Assembly (NCBI GenBank): GCA_964017235.1
Contig: OZ024935.1
Location: 30,235,596 to 30,299,595 of the forward strand
Length of the DNA: 64,000 nt
Direction: 5' to 3'
Source: Sabellastarte sp. h YS-2021
Lineage: Eukaryota; Annelida; Polychaeta; Sabellida; Sabellidae
A model generated the notes under the pieces. The model saw only the letters and a program-made list of their open reading frames with translations, was not told the origin of the DNA and made no database searches. A program made the position numbers and the translations under genes. Each line of letters opens with the position of its first letter. Position 1 is the stretch's first letter. Positions 34,101-49,100 of the stretch are shown here, piece after piece.

Positions 34101-37100
34101 CATTACTAGTGAGTGAATGAGTTGATTTTTTTTTTTCGATTAGCAATATTATGACTGGCCATTATAATTATTAAGGATGGCTTGAAGGTTGCATTGTCTA
34201 TAGGTGAGAAAAATGTTTGATGGGTATAAATTTGACCTTTATCAAGGTCATATAATCAAAACCTATTTAGATTCTTCTTCTTCCCTTTTCACCAGATTTT
34301 GTGAGAAAGTAAAAGATATAGATCAACAAAATTTGGCAAGCAACGTTTCCTCATGTCATAGCCCAGGAGCAAGTTGAATTTCAGAACAGTCAGACTGTAA
34401 TTAACTCAGTTCAGTTCCAGTTGATTATCATTTAATGAAACAAAATATGCTGAAATCTACCCTTTTGGGCACATTGTGTATATCTACGTACCTCGTCTGT
34501 GTCTCATGGTACTCACAGTGTTGCTTCTAGGGCGCATTTTCCGCGGGATCGCACATAAATTCGCTACAAACGCGGATTTTCTTGGAGTCTGCGATGACCA
34601 AATTATACAAGAACGCGTAGTACACATTACACAAGGCGATGCGGGAAATATATGAAGCGAAAAGACGAGAGATCTAGAAAATAGAAACACTGCACTGATC
34701 GAGAGTTTGTCGAGGTTTTGATTTTTCCGTCGAAACGTTCTTCGAATAATGCATGTTGACGATGTGGTTTCGTGATCGTTTACATATGTAAAAGAACTCA
34801 AATATATTATGTGCTACAGACAGTCTTTAGACATATTATACCCAAAAACATGAAATTAAGCTTAAACTGGATGGTTATATGAAAAATGGCGGCAAGAAAA
34901 ACGAAACTGACAGTAAACTGCATTGTTACTATTTTGTTAGTACACAACAGGAGAGTCAAGCCGGCTGACCCTACCATGTATCTGTGGGGGTTTCCCAACA
35001 ATGTATGTGTAGAAAATATTTTACTTGAAGATCAAAATTCACGGACAACTCATTAATATTAATGAGGTCACAGATTTTCATAATGGTTTCTTCACAATAT
35101 TTTCTGCTTTAAGATCAAATACTAGATGGACCACAGAGCTCATGAATATTCATATATGCGTAGAAAATATTGACAATTTCATGGGATTTTTTAACAATAT
35201 TTTACTTGAAGAATTTGTGGACTACTCATTAAAATTCATAAGGTCACGGTATTCTGTGGGGTTTTCCAACATATTCGTATGAATTGATGGTATAATGACT
35301 GAATTTGTGATTTTAGACGAAAAGTTAAAACCACAATGCCGTGACAGGAGTCACTTTGATGAAAATAACCATTTTCAATATATATTTTTTAAAAATTCTA
35401 TCACTAGGCTTGAAGTTTATTTTTATTTGGCAAGACAATCACCTGACATTTACTTTTGTACATAACCGTATACAGTGGCATTCTACCAGTGAACGCCAGC
35501 CTACCAGTGAACGCCCACCTTATATTTCTTCAATACATTAGAGGTGAAGGACAAATGCTTCTGTATGTAAACTAAATGACTGTTCACTGGCATAAAATGA
35601 CCAATAATTGATGTAATTTGTCAAAATACATAGCTTTAAAGCAAATATTATCAGACGTACAAGTGCTAATTATACCATATCTATCAATTAGTATTCTGGT
35701 ACAGTTACATTATAATCAAAGCCTGTTAATAGAATTTAAAATATTATTTATTTAATTAATTTGAAAGTATTAGCTAAAAGGTGGGTGTTCAATGGTAGGT
35801 ATATAACCACTACTTATTGGGTAGCCAAGTGGCCTTGATCACTAATTAATAGAAGTGCACTATTAAAAATGTCTAAATAAACTGAAAATGTATTTTTCAT
35901 TAGTTTAAACTTTATCATAAAGTCGTCCCCCAGAATTTTTAGCTCCTCCCCCACATTTTGTGCAGTGGTGGGGGATCGCCCCCACTTTTTGAAATTCCTA
36001 GAATCAACACTTTTTTTTGATTGACTTTTTCTAAAGTAATAAATTGTATGCAAGCCACAGTACAGACAAAAATTGGGGGGGAAAACAAGCAAAAAATCTG
36101 AAGAAATCAGCCTCACAATAGATGGAAGAATTTTTGCTCCATTTGGCATCGTTTGCATGATCAGATAAACAGAAAATGTTGTCCCTTAATCTGCAGTAAT
36201 AACTCCTGTGTTTTATAGGAAAACAAGAAAAGTGAACCGAGAGACAAAAAAACGCAGAAACATCCACTGACTTTCCTGTGACCTCTATATAATGTACAAT
36301 ATTTAGAAGATACCAATCTTATAATAGTATGAAAACCACAAGGACGTGTTTACTGTAAGAAGGGTGGCCATGGTGGCCTAGTTGTAACACACTTGCCTCC
36401 CACCTCTGAGGTCTGCTGTTTAAACCCAGACCTCTATGTAGGAAAGTTGGTGTTGCTTACCGATGGTTGGCAGTTTATAGTACAGAACCTTGACTAACTG
36501 TACTGGTTTCCTCTGCCCAGAAAAACTACCCCTCGTGATATGACATATACAGTGTTGAAAGCAACGTTAAAACCCAAATAAACAAATACTGTGAGAAGGA
36601 AGAACTTATTAAAGATTCTAACTCACCTGGACTTTGTAATAATTTATAATTTTTCAAGTACCAGTAATTAGCAATCTAGTTGCCTTACATGAAATATCAA
36701 ACATAGAATCAGAAATCATTCAAGTCAGGGAGTTTGACAGCAGATGCGACTGTGAACCAGACATTAAAATCTACTTTGACATTTTTTTTTTTTTTTTGTA
36801 AATATATGTTTTGGAAAGAAAATATTACAGCGAGGAAAAAAAATTTAAAAGTATCTAGAATGAGTCAGGTAAGCACTGTAAGTGTTTTATCAGCAGTTAT
36901 ATATATTGAGTAGCTTACCTGGAGATGAGAAATTGATGAATATCATTTGAGAAATATAGACAATATTAAGTTTTTGCATATTTCTTAATTTCCTATGTCT
37001 GAAGCTGTAAATATACAGGAGGTTAAAAATGTAAATTTGACATTACACAGCATGCCACATTTTTTGGTCCTCTCTCTTTCAGTATCCAAGATATGTGATC

Positions 37101-40100
37101 CATTAAACTTACAAGTCACTACAGAGTCATATAATTATATTGTTGCAAAGTCATGTCAGAAAGTACACCCTACTCTGACTTGATAAATAGTCGTGTTATT
37201 TAAGATATTATTTACAATTTGGTAGAGTGTAAATTTTTTTTGTAAAAAACATACAGTATTAGATGTTAGTATAATAATTGCAATTAGGCAGAGATTAATA
37301 ATTAATAATATTAGGTATAGCTTTCTGATTCTTAATTTCACTGATCATGAATAAAAGTGCATTAGACTTTGTAACAGCATAAAGTTTGTGGAAACAATAA
37401 CACAACAAGTAGGGTATCTGTGTACAAGCTTTGACCTGTTGTTTTTTCAGTCTCCGTACCAGTGAGACAAACTACTTGAACGAGTCGTTTGCATTCTACT
37501 CAGCAATCAGGATGAGAGGGTATTACTCCAAGGCTAACAAAGAGGAGAGGTAAGGAGCAAATCTAATCACATTATTATCATGTCAACTAACCAAGTCACA
37601 GAAGCTGCAAGAGGAACTGCTAAGAACTGCGGTAAATTTTGCAGCAGTGATTCTTTTTCACTTTTTAAAATCTGACAAAGTGTTTTAAAGTATGCAATTT
37701 AGAATAATTACACATTTTCCCTTTCACAACTTAAAAAATTGCATGCAAACCTGATTTCATCTATATATTGGTCAATATTTATTCAAGGTGGAATTTCCCG
37801 TTTGTTATTGTAAAATAGTGTCTAAAATTTGGATTATTGGAAAGAAGCTCGCAGTAGCCAATCTGCAGATTGTGAACATTTGGAAAATTAACATAAATTA
37901 AAAAAAAACCACTCAAATAAGTTCTTTGTATCACAAATTTTGTTGACAACTAAAACTGGCGATTATCAAATTAGCGGTATAAACTACATCCCTATGCCTT
38001 ATTTACTGAAAAGCACTCTCTTGCAAATACCCATCCTTTAGGTGCTCTTTTTATGTCTTCAATTAAGGCAAAGAAGCTGTAAATGAATCGTTAATTGTAT
38101 GGGAGTTCTCTGGTCAGCAACCTCAACTGAAATGGCAGCATTTCTGTCGATGTGTGTGTGCCTGAGTTTTTATATGTGCCCACTCCCCACTGAGTTTTCC
38201 TGTTTGCAGCTTACTACACAAGAAACGGGATGTAGGAAACTAACATGCCTTATTCATTTTGTTAGCTGTTTTTCCTATAAACAACTGGGTGTAAGTGAAA
38301 AATTCTGATAGAAATAGAACTAGGTGAAATATTTTAAGGTAGTTGTTTAACTTACTTGATAAATCTTATACCAGTACTTTTTATTCGCTTAAATGCCCCT
38401 CACCCCCCCTCACCCCTTTCGAAGAAATACATCAACCCTGACTGCTTATTACAGAAAATAATGTTTCCCCCTATTTTTTCCTCTCTGGCCTTTCGCTTTT
38501 TAATTATTTTTAAATACCAGTAGACCAGATGTCCTATTGAAAAAGAGTATTTAATATCTATTTACAGCTATCAAAATGAACAATGAATTTCAGAAAAGAC
38601 AATTTACAATGATTCGTCAGTATTATTTGAAAGACAAAAAGAGTAAAACTGAAGAAAGAACATTTATTTATTTGAAATGTATCTTTAAACAACTCTTTGC
38701 CTAAAATAATTGAACAACTCCTTCAGTAGATTGTTTTTTACACAAAAGTTAATTTCTAACATGACTAGGTGGCTCATTGTTTAACAAGTTTGCCATGTAA
38801 GCACTAGACTCTCTCCTGTGTGGTTCTGGGTTCAAGCCCAGCTCATGTCAACATGTGGGGTTTATCGGAGGCCCTGACCTGATATGACCTTACTGACCTT
38901 TGTCTGTTGAAAGGCCTTGTTGCTGTAGGAGTGTTTCATGTTTGCTAAGTATATATTTCCAAATTGGCTTCCATTTTGACACTTACTGTTCATAAATCAT
39001 TGGATACACACACACCTGCTTTAAAGGCCCAACAATGGACCAATTCTCATTTTGTAAATTTTCACACAGCTTGTTTTCTCAGCAGTTCCTAATGTTGAAG
39101 TTTAAATTTGTGACTTTGCAGGTATTTTTATATATTTTACGATATTTATATGGCATAGATTTAAGTACTTTGTAAGATGTATTTTAATTTTAATTTATTA
39201 TTCTTCAGGCCAGACTTGATGGTAAAGAAGCTCCGTTACTACGCACGTTACATTGTGGTCTGTTTACTCCTCAAGAAGATGAAACTAGTCCGAGATCTTG
39301 TCAGGGTGAGTGGGATGAAATTTAATTGAACACTTTTGTGTTAAAATTTTCAAGTTTATTTGCTTCCTCAGTTGAACAAGCTAGACAAAGGCATCTGGCT
39401 GAGGAGGAAATTGGAGAAAATGGTGGCTTTCATATGGTTTTAAATCAGAATGAGACAATGGTACTGCTATCACAGTATCAGGACTATGGTAACCGCATTG
39501 TAGTTGTAACCAACTGTGAAGGTATATAGTGTGACCTTTGACCTTGGCTCTGCCAGAATGTTTTCTGCTGCCAATTTCTCCTGTCCCAAAGATATGTGGA
39601 TTGCTGCAACTGATTATTATATGTATAGTAGATGATCATAATATTGATATGCTCATTGAGTCGATCGGTCAGCCTTGACAGGTTTACTGCGCATAGCAAA
39701 CTTCATTTGAATTTGCAAAAAAAAACAAGCACCATATTCTTGATATATTCTACAAAAATACTCGTGCAATGTGTTCCAAGCAGATAGATTTTCACATTTT
39801 CTGAAATAAACACAAAAATAATACCTCAAGACAGAAATAAAACATTCAGTTTATTATAATACAACTAATATAAATTCTGTGTACAAAGTTTTGTTCTATA
39901 GATGTAATTGATCATCTTGTAACAAATCTTTCATATTTTGAACCCAGTATAAGTGGTGGTACTTGGTGATCAACTTAATGATCAATCTTACAAATGACAG
40001 TCTGGTTTCTGCATTTTAAAACCCAAGTTTGAACTTTCTGTTGAAAAAAAATCTCAGAAGTCTTGCAGCAGTTTGTTAGTTTATTTTGCTTGATGAAGTC

Positions 40101-43100
40101 GTATTTTTCAATGTACCTTAATATTTTGAGGTTGATTTTAATCGTATTCAGTGAGAACAATTGCTCTTTATAAGTCTCCCTGAGGTGATCGACTTTATGA
40201 TCATCCACAATAATACTTTTACCTAATTGTCTCTCTCCACCAACAGCTGTACTTCAGTTAATAAATTTTACAGCGTTATAACTTGCAGTTTACTGAATAC
40301 AGTTATCTTACTATTGAATTATCTTGTTTTGAAAATTATGTCAAAATTATTTTAGCTGTGGTGGGAGGGGTTTAGTTTATTCCCCCTTTAAAAAGACAAA
40401 AATTAACTTTAAAATCCACCAGATTGGGGGGTTATTTAAACTCTAGAAAGCCATGGGTTATTTAAATTGAAAACAGTTCCCCCACACTGCGGTGTGGCTA
40501 CATTTCATATGCAGTGATGGATTTCACTTTGCTTCATCTCTCATCCTGGCACAATGTTTTAATTATCAGGGGCTTTTGAAACACTAAGACTTTCCATGAA
40601 TTGACTTTCTAGATTTCAACTCCTCATGTGACTATGGTTTCCCAGCATCTGTATATCTTTTAAATTTTGCTCTCTCAATATAGTTCTTAAATTTAACACA
40701 TAACTTGAAATTATACCTAGTATACTACGTTCTGGGAATGGCAAATAACTAAATATGTATATTTTGGTAGTTATTACTGACACAAAACCAACAACTGGAA
40801 AACTTTGTAAGATGTGCCAAATTTGGTTGAAATCTGTGTGTAGAAATCACAGGCCAAATTAAAATCCAGGTGGATTTTAATTCCTCATAGATGAAATTGA
40901 AATTATGATATCATTTTTTGATTTGGTAAAATTTTAATCTGACCTAGGTGATATTGAAACTTTTAATGAAAAAGTTTAATAACCAGTTTCTCAAAATTTT
41001 AATTTAACCTAGACAGATTGAAAAATGTGTCTGGATTTTAATTGGGCCAGTAACATATATTTCAAGAAAATTTTAGATGCTTTTACTTCTGGTTCATACT
41101 GTGGAAAAAGGACGACATCTTCTTAACCATTACATCAAATTTTAGAATTTCAGGCTACAAGTAGTACAAAACGTGACAAAGCCATTCTAAACATCAATTG
41201 ATAATGTGCATTTCTTGTATTTTTTCAGAGTTAAAACTCACATTTAAATTACAGAAATTGAAGCAATTTCTGATTGAAATATTGTAAATCATACATAGAT
41301 TTTATATGTTCTTTTATTTATTTTATTTACAACTTAATACAGAAGTAAAATGTATATGGGTACGTGTAGGTTTTGCAGATATACATACTTGCATTAAGCA
41401 ACGAGTTAACAGTAAACAGGATTTAACTCTCAATGTTTTGCACATTTACAGGAACTTTCCAAGCAAATAGATGACTACACTGCCACCTATGAGCCGGAGG
41501 ATCAACTAGAATGGTCACTGGTCCTCGGGGAAATCAAAGCTTTCATAGAGGTAATCCACACACTCATATATCTATGCACTTGCTGTCTTTTTTTTACTGT
41601 TGTAAGATCTAAAATGTAAATAAGTAACAAAATTTTGTGGGGGAAATGGCCTGTTGATTGTCGCTTTCTGAATGGTATCATGAAGTGCAAATTCAAAAAT
41701 CCCAGTAGAAAATTCTTTGTGAAAGAGTTTGCTGAAAATAATCTTAAAACACAACTGAAATATAGATGGTAGTTTCAATTGCAAGATGTGGTAAAAGTCA
41801 ATGTTTGATTTTGTTAAAAACTAGAGAACCTTCTAATGCTGATTATATTTATTTTTGGCCTTTTAGCTTTTTTCTACAATATGTTTCATTGCAAATGGTC
41901 GCATAAATGCATACTTTCTTTGTGTTTTGGGGTGATAATACAAGCATGTACATTAGTGTAAATCGCTTCATCACTTGCTTTTATAACTTAAAAGATGAGC
42001 CTGCTTTGCTAATGAGATAGCTGCTTGTATCAAGCATCAACTAACCAGACCTTGACTCTTACCGATACTAACATGTCTCAGAAAATACCGGAAATGTCCC
42101 ACAGAAATGTCTCCTAGATGTAAAAAAAAGAGCAATATGTTGTTTTTATTTCAGCAAATCATCCATAGTTTGAACATTATAACTGGAGCTGTCACAAGCA
42201 TTTATGTTACTTTGGTACACCTTAAATACTGTAAATACTGAACAGCACATTACTGTATCTTTTAACAAATACTTTGATAGGGAAATTAACTCCCTTGTTT
42301 CCCACCTGTCATGTCCTTTGTTTGATTCCCGGCAGACTCTTGAATGATGTGAAAATTGGTACTTGCATTTTGTTCCAAAAGGTTTTCAGTGCAGAATCTT
42401 GACTAAGTAGCATGCACTGTCTTCCTCCGTAACCCCCCCCCCCCCCTTTTCCCCCACTTAACTACCTGTTGTTATATTGACGTGTACAGTATGTTAAAAA
42501 TGGTGGTAAACGCAAGTGAGTCAAATTAATAAATGAGTACTTGTTCACTCCCTGCAGTGCCAACAACAAGTTTGGATAAATGGCCTGAAATTGTTGACAA
42601 AATGTCGAGTTTGATCAGAATGTCTCAATTTATGCAAAGCTTTCCTCTGAGACCAATTTTACATTTTCTTGATAAGCTTTTTTTTGTATGAATTGTTTTA
42701 TTTTGCTCTCCCTCAGAAAATGAGTCCATTTTATTTTTATTTACCTCCATTTGTATTTTTTGTCTCATCACCGGCCCATTTATGGGAAGTCTTATTCCTA
42801 GAGAGTAGTCAGATGCATCTGACAAGAAGGAAAAAAAAACTTGTGCTTAAATATAGCATTATGCTATTAATTTTGTGGTATTTTTGAGGGAGTTTTACAT
42901 GTTCTCTAAGACATCGTTCAGACACAGTCCCAGTGGACGAATGAAGAAGATTAACCCTTTCACCACCATGTCTGTCAACTAGCTGTTGACACCATAGTGT
43001 ATTGCGAGGGACCATGTTTGTCGAGAGGGTGCGACGATTTTATAATAAAAGTATAGGTTTCTTCAGTACATTTCTTTTAAAATGATTTAAGTTCAGGGGA

Positions 43101-46100
43101 CTTCTGTCGACACGTGACATTTATTTGTTGTGATGTCACAGAAATGTCAATCAAATGCAACGTAGATGTTTACTTCTTTCTCTAAAATGTGGTCTGTTTG
43201 TGGCATATGTGCTCTATGTGTTACATAGTACCTTTTAGTGAAATATTTTTAGTGAAATATCTTGCATAATGGCCACATTTAGTGCATCTCAGGCCAGGGA
43301 CTTGGTGCTAAATAGTGACAGTGAGTATGGTTTGTTAGAAGATAGTGAATAATACATCTTGATGTTTGAACTACTGACTGGAATATATACATCTATTTGC
43401 ATATAGTTGGACATATTTGGTCATCTTTGGACATGTTTTCATGATGGTATTTCATATAAATGAAAACAAAAGACTGATCCTATGTTTAGGTTGCACTTTA
43501 AGTTATATATGTTACAGTGAATATGTGTAATCAGGGAATACGCGTATTCCCTGAAAATTTCAGGGAATACGCGTATTCTCTAAAGTAGTCAGGGAATACG
43601 CTTATTCCCTAAAAATTTCAGGGAATACGCGTATTCCCTGGTTTTGATGACCAGAGAATACGCGTATTCCCTAACTAGAAATTACTGAGAAAACAACTTT
43701 GTATTTTTATAAACAACTTTACCTTACTTAGGTAATATAAGTTTCATATAACCTAGGTAACATCATACATGATTAGATAACATAGCTTTCACTGTACCAT
43801 AATTGAAAACATAAAAATACAAAATATGTGCCAAAAATTAGTATTTATGCCTTGTTTTAAGTTTGTCTGTTGGCTATTAGATATTTTAACTAAGTTTATA
43901 ATATATACTTGTCCTTTAGAATAAAATTGTTTTTAGTTTTTTTTTTAATTTATGAAATAGTTCTCCTTTAAAACTGTCTTCAGATTAAGTATCTATTATA
44001 CTACACTCCCCTGACTAAAAACTGTATTAACTTGAAACACCCCAATATTTTAGTTTTAATTTAAAAGTATCCATTAGTTAAATATAGAGCTAAAGTAAAC
44101 AACTAAATGAATAATTTATTAGATATCAGCTTGCAGGATAATTTTCTCAAGGCTTTTGTTTATTAATTGTTCATTCCAATTGGTGTCACAGTCTTATGGT
44201 TTCTCTTTACTTAGCTCTTTGATCCTTAATCCTTTCAATCAGAAAGAAGCCACCCATGCATCAGTGATCAAGACAGGTTATTAAGATTAAAAAAATATTT
44301 CCCTAGCTATTATAAAGCTATTATAAAGGAACCCATTCAGTTTACAACTAAAATATCTTCTGTTAAAAAATTGGTCAAGCATGAATAAGTGAACATTCTA
44401 TTACATTGGAAAACCCCATCAATTTTTAATGGATTACAGCTAAAGTAAACAACTAACTTAAAAGTTAGATATTATAATTTACCTCCCAAAATATGAGAAA
44501 CTGACTTGTCACAATATTACACATTTTACATGTGCATCACTTATTGGTTATTAGATTGTTGTATTTTACCACAGAATGCCCTTTTTCCCTCCTTAACTTA
44601 TTCATACTCTGAAATTGTAGCTCATCCTTCTAGTATACTTTATAGTATAAGTATGCTTTGTAGTAAAGTTACAGAAAGTAATGTATGATGAGAAGTGAGA
44701 GATTAAATTGTTAAATTTATATGTGAAGTTTCTAGCTTATTTCTAGTGTAATACTTTAAAGGTGATCCATTACACATATTCACTGATTTTAGTTTAGTGA
44801 ATATGTGAAGCAACTGCTTGACAAAACCAGGGAATACACGTATTCCCTGAAAATTTTAGGGAATACGCGTATTCCCTGACCACTTTAGGGAATACGCGTA
44901 TTCTCTGAAATTTTCAGTGAATACGCGTATTCCCGATTACACATATTCACTGTAACATATACAAGTGACATCATATGACATCCAATCCCACAGTCTCTCA
45001 GAATAATGCTCCCTCAGTAGCGAAAGGGTTAATTCAGCTTGTTTTCAATTTGAATGGAGTATCTTATTCCAAGGCTGGGAAAGAATGTTTTGAAGTGTGA
45101 TTTGACTTTTAGGTCAATATCCAAGAATTCATGATGGTTTTTTAAATGCGAGATCTTGGGAGTATATTTTTAGTACAAACCCATCTTCACAAAATAAGTG
45201 CATCACCCAATTAATTCTAAGGCAAAAAGTCAATTGATTACAGTACTCACAAATTAAGTGCCCTTTAATTTGTTTACCGGTAGATTATTCAAAACTGAGC
45301 CTGCATAAATTTGCCCCTTGAATGTGGTTCGGACTGGTTCTGAAAAACACAAACTGATTTCTGGGGCTGTAAAACCAAATGAAATCCTATATATTCTATG
45401 TTTATCACTAATATGGTGAAAATTAACTGTGAACATACATGAGCCATAATTTAAAACAGAAATTGTCTTTGTGAGATATTTTGAAGATTATAAACTTAAA
45501 TTACACTGAATATAAAGTAAAAACATGTGATATTTCCTCAAATTTATATTTTTTTCATTGTTTTGACAAAGTATTAACCAGTAGAAAACCTAATATTTTG
45601 ACATTTTGAATAATTGATACTTAAGTATCAGTTGCGAATTTCATTATTTCTACTGAAATGAAATGTGATATACCAGTTTACCATTCCTGTCATTACTCTT
45701 GAAACTGTTTATATGTGGATTAACTGGGATTCTCAGCATTTAAACTTATCTCCAAGTCTGAGAAAATTCTGCAGTCTGAACACTGGGTGAAAGATGTCTG
45801 GCAGTGAAATCTCATGGGATCTGTAGAATCAATTTCACTGAAATGAGGCGAGCAGAAAAGTATGGGTTTGACAGGCATAGTGATGAGTTCTGACCAGTGT
45901 CGGAACTTTTTACATACAGTAAACCGACTAAATATTGTCCAGGTTCAATTACACCCTTTGTTTAAATCAGTGTAGGTGGTTGACAATTACAAGTGCAATA
46001 TCACAATGCACAAAAGTGTTTATGGTGGCCTGATCTAGCTGTTTGTGTCTTTTTGACATAGATTTTTAAACTGGGTTATCACTCACATTTTTGTGACAAA

Positions 46101-49100
46101 TTTTGGCCTTTTTCCCCTAGAGTACTGAAGGGTTTTCTAACGAAAATCTTCTATATGTGGACTGTACACTGGTACTACTTACTACCATGTGAGTACTCGT
46201 ACAGCTGTGGATAATTCTAAACTTTTTTTTGTATATTTTGTAGGCAGACAACATTGTGAATGTTGTGGACGTAGACAGTTCCACCATTGTTTTGTCCCAC
46301 CGACTTACACCGCTCAATACCCCAGTTCTTGAGAAGGGGGCACCTGTGTTCTTAACCCTACAGGAGATTCTTATCGTGGGAAACTGCCACGAACAAGTGA
46401 GTTTAAATACAAAATAAGCTACAAGAGGTCTGGTTCTGTCATAGCAACCCACTTACTTTGCACCTCTGAGGTCATGAGTTTGAATAATTTCTCATATTGA
46501 TAGTGGTTTGTCAATGCCTTTTGGAATATAGAGCCAAACCTATCTGAAAGGTGTACACTGCTGTCCTTAACTCCTCAGCTTCTCATTATGATATAAAATG
46601 CGCTTTTTTCCGATAAAAAAAAAGAAGTGAAAAGTTCATTAATATAGTCTTAGAGAAAGGATCATTTGTGTTCTTAACACTACATGTTATTATTATCATT
46701 GAAAGATGCTAGGAACGAGTGAGGTCAGGAAATTGACATTTTCTCAATGGTGTGATGGTCACTCATTCGTTTCTGCCTCTGAGGTTTCGGGTTAAAATCT
46801 AACCCTTGTTATAATACTGTGGTGTAATGATGTAATGGTAACTTAACAATCATTAACTCACTTCAATTCAAGGTTTACTTTACCTTTACACCAGGTGAAG
46901 GTTAGTGAACACTGAGCTGACTGTCAAAATGTTACAGACTTTCCTAAATATATACCTGTATCGTTGTGCTGAAATCATTAATTCGGTTCATATTTGACCT
47001 TTCCACCAGGTGAAATTCAGTGAGCTGACTCTGGACATGTTCCGAATGCTGCAGACATTGGAGAGAGAGCCACAGGAGGAACTCAACAACCAGATCTATG
47101 ACGCCTCTCCAGCTACTGGCAGGATGCCCTTTGTGAGTGAATGAAGAAAGAATTATATCTCCAAAAGCAGCAAAGTTTACTCAAACAGTCATTAAACATG
47201 TTGGAATTGTCATAGTGTTAATATTCTTATTCACCTTAAACTGACAAACCAGCCTTCCCAAGCCACAATCATTAATTATTTTTTGAAACCAAACCATCCT
47301 GCTACAGCTTGGGGAAATCGTATCTATATCGGGCCAAATATATTTCCTTTAAATCCTTTAAATTATGACTTGTTTATGTTTCCAGGACAACCAGGGCATG
47401 TCTAAGCGAGACAACCCACACAAGTACCTGCTGTACAAACCTACCTTCTCTCAGCTCTACACGTTTCTAGCCTCTGGATTCAAGGAGCTCCCACCCACCG
47501 GAGTCATGCTACTCTACATCTCTGCTGACGGGTCACTAGGCAATGCCAAACATACTGATGACAGTAAGTTAGGCTGGATAACCACAATTGTATATTTATA
47601 AAGTATGATCTTGTTAAAATTCCGTAAGTTGAAATGACAGTATTTGTGTCAGAATAATAGCAGGTGGTGAGATTAATAACACTAATGTTAAGGAACTACT
47701 GTAGAAGTAGAAATTTTAACCAGAAGAAAATTTCACTACTTTTTTCATTTTTAAGAAAATCACTAAAATTAATTTTCACTGCTGGCTACCTTCTACTTGA
47801 GAAAATAATACAGATTTAAAATTTCACTAGGAATTTGATTTCACGATCCAAGCTAATTAGCTAAATTAGTTAAAATTAATATCTTCTGAAAATTTCAACT
47901 TTGACGGTATTTGTAATGCATCAGATTGATGTAGACAAGCTCAAAAAGGGAGAGTGCAATTACCCTGAAAAAGAGTCTGTTTCCATGTTAGCTTTCATCC
48001 AACTAGGGAGGGGAATAGGCTAGTCTGAATAGGTTTGTGTGTAACTGTGATCTGAACCCAGCGTCTCTCTCCTGGATTCTGATGGCCCCAGGGAGTTTTA
48101 TCGTATATGGACCTAAACTGGTTGGAAGGTTGAAAATCTAAAACCTGGCCTGAATCTGATAACCTGTATATTAGTAGTAGCTTACTACAAGTGCCAGTAA
48201 GGCAAATATGGCAGTTGATGTGCTCAAGATGATTATAAAATGTCAAATATTTGTGAAAGGAAGCAAAGTTATGTAAAAAAAGAAGATGAAATTTAGGTTG
48301 ACAAATAGAAGGTTTAATCCATGATGCTTCGGAGGGAAAAAACAATGTTTCAGTAGTTATACCTGGCTACATCAGTGGAATAACTCTTGTTCAACATTTT
48401 TATGGATAGTTGCACCTTAGAGTCGACAATGATAATGGAAATGCGCCATAAACATTCCTATGAGATTGAGTTGATAGATTTGATTTTAAGAATATCTGGT
48501 TTGAAAACTGGTATTCTGTTTTTTTTAGCAAAGTCAGTCTGTTTTAAGGTTATCACATGACAACCACAGCAAAAGATATTGCTTGGGTTTGCATGGCACA
48601 AAAGTTCTCTTTTGATGTCAGTTTTGGGAGTATAGTGTGAAATTACTGATGTTGAATAAGGAAAGAGTGTTTCTTCACAACCACTAGAGTTTTCAATTGG
48701 TTTTTCGAAATCTTGTGTTTTTCAGTTGCCTATGATTTTGGTGGAGTTGTAACCAACAGCAGAAGAGAACCAGAACAAACTAATAAATCAAAGCGGCCGG
48801 CCAACCTCAAAGAGATGCACTGGTAAGGCACTGAGTATGATACACAATGAAAATTGTGTAACGACTATTCGACTTTCAACTTTCTGTGATACTTTTGACC
48901 TAAAAGATACTATACCAGTCCAATGTGAAAATGATAAAATGAAAAATAATACGGTACATATTATTATAATTAATTAACCACCCAAATAAATTAACTGAAA
49001 TTCACCAGTTAAAAGCAGCGGGGTTTTCAAATGTTTCCAATTTACATGTGATAGGCTTGAGATGATAAGGGAATGTACACAAAGAGTTTGATGGTTTGAG

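Larger units (their letters stand above)
34109..37450 (+). other. scai: SCAI intron with a TIR element and a SINE
   Basis: Contains element D copy 1 (34518-36010, with a nested MITE) and a tRNA-derived SINE (36360-36590). 36591-37450 is AT-rich with no recognised feature. Confidence 0.7.
39306..41451 (+). other. scai: SCAI intron
   Basis: Holds a repeat shared with 52015-52260 (39529-39640, with a related distal part at 40210-40350) and a small MITE at 40850-41050. Otherwise AT-rich without recognised features. Confidence 0.6.
41551..46243 (+). other. scai: 4.7-kb SCAI intron
   Basis: Contains a SINE-like remnant (42285-42530, with a C run near 42427), the piggyBac-like element 42951-45032 with its nested palindromic element, and family A copy 3 (45400-45690). 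Other parts show nothing recognisable. Confidence 0.65.

Noticed and set aside
38765-38935. A genuine tRNA gene
   Set aside because: A/B box remnants are present but no cloverleaf with paired acceptor stem could be drawn; it fits a SINE.
47995-48345. 116-codon minus-strand frame in an SCAI intron
   Set aside because: No family motif, no conserved blocks, typical chance frame.
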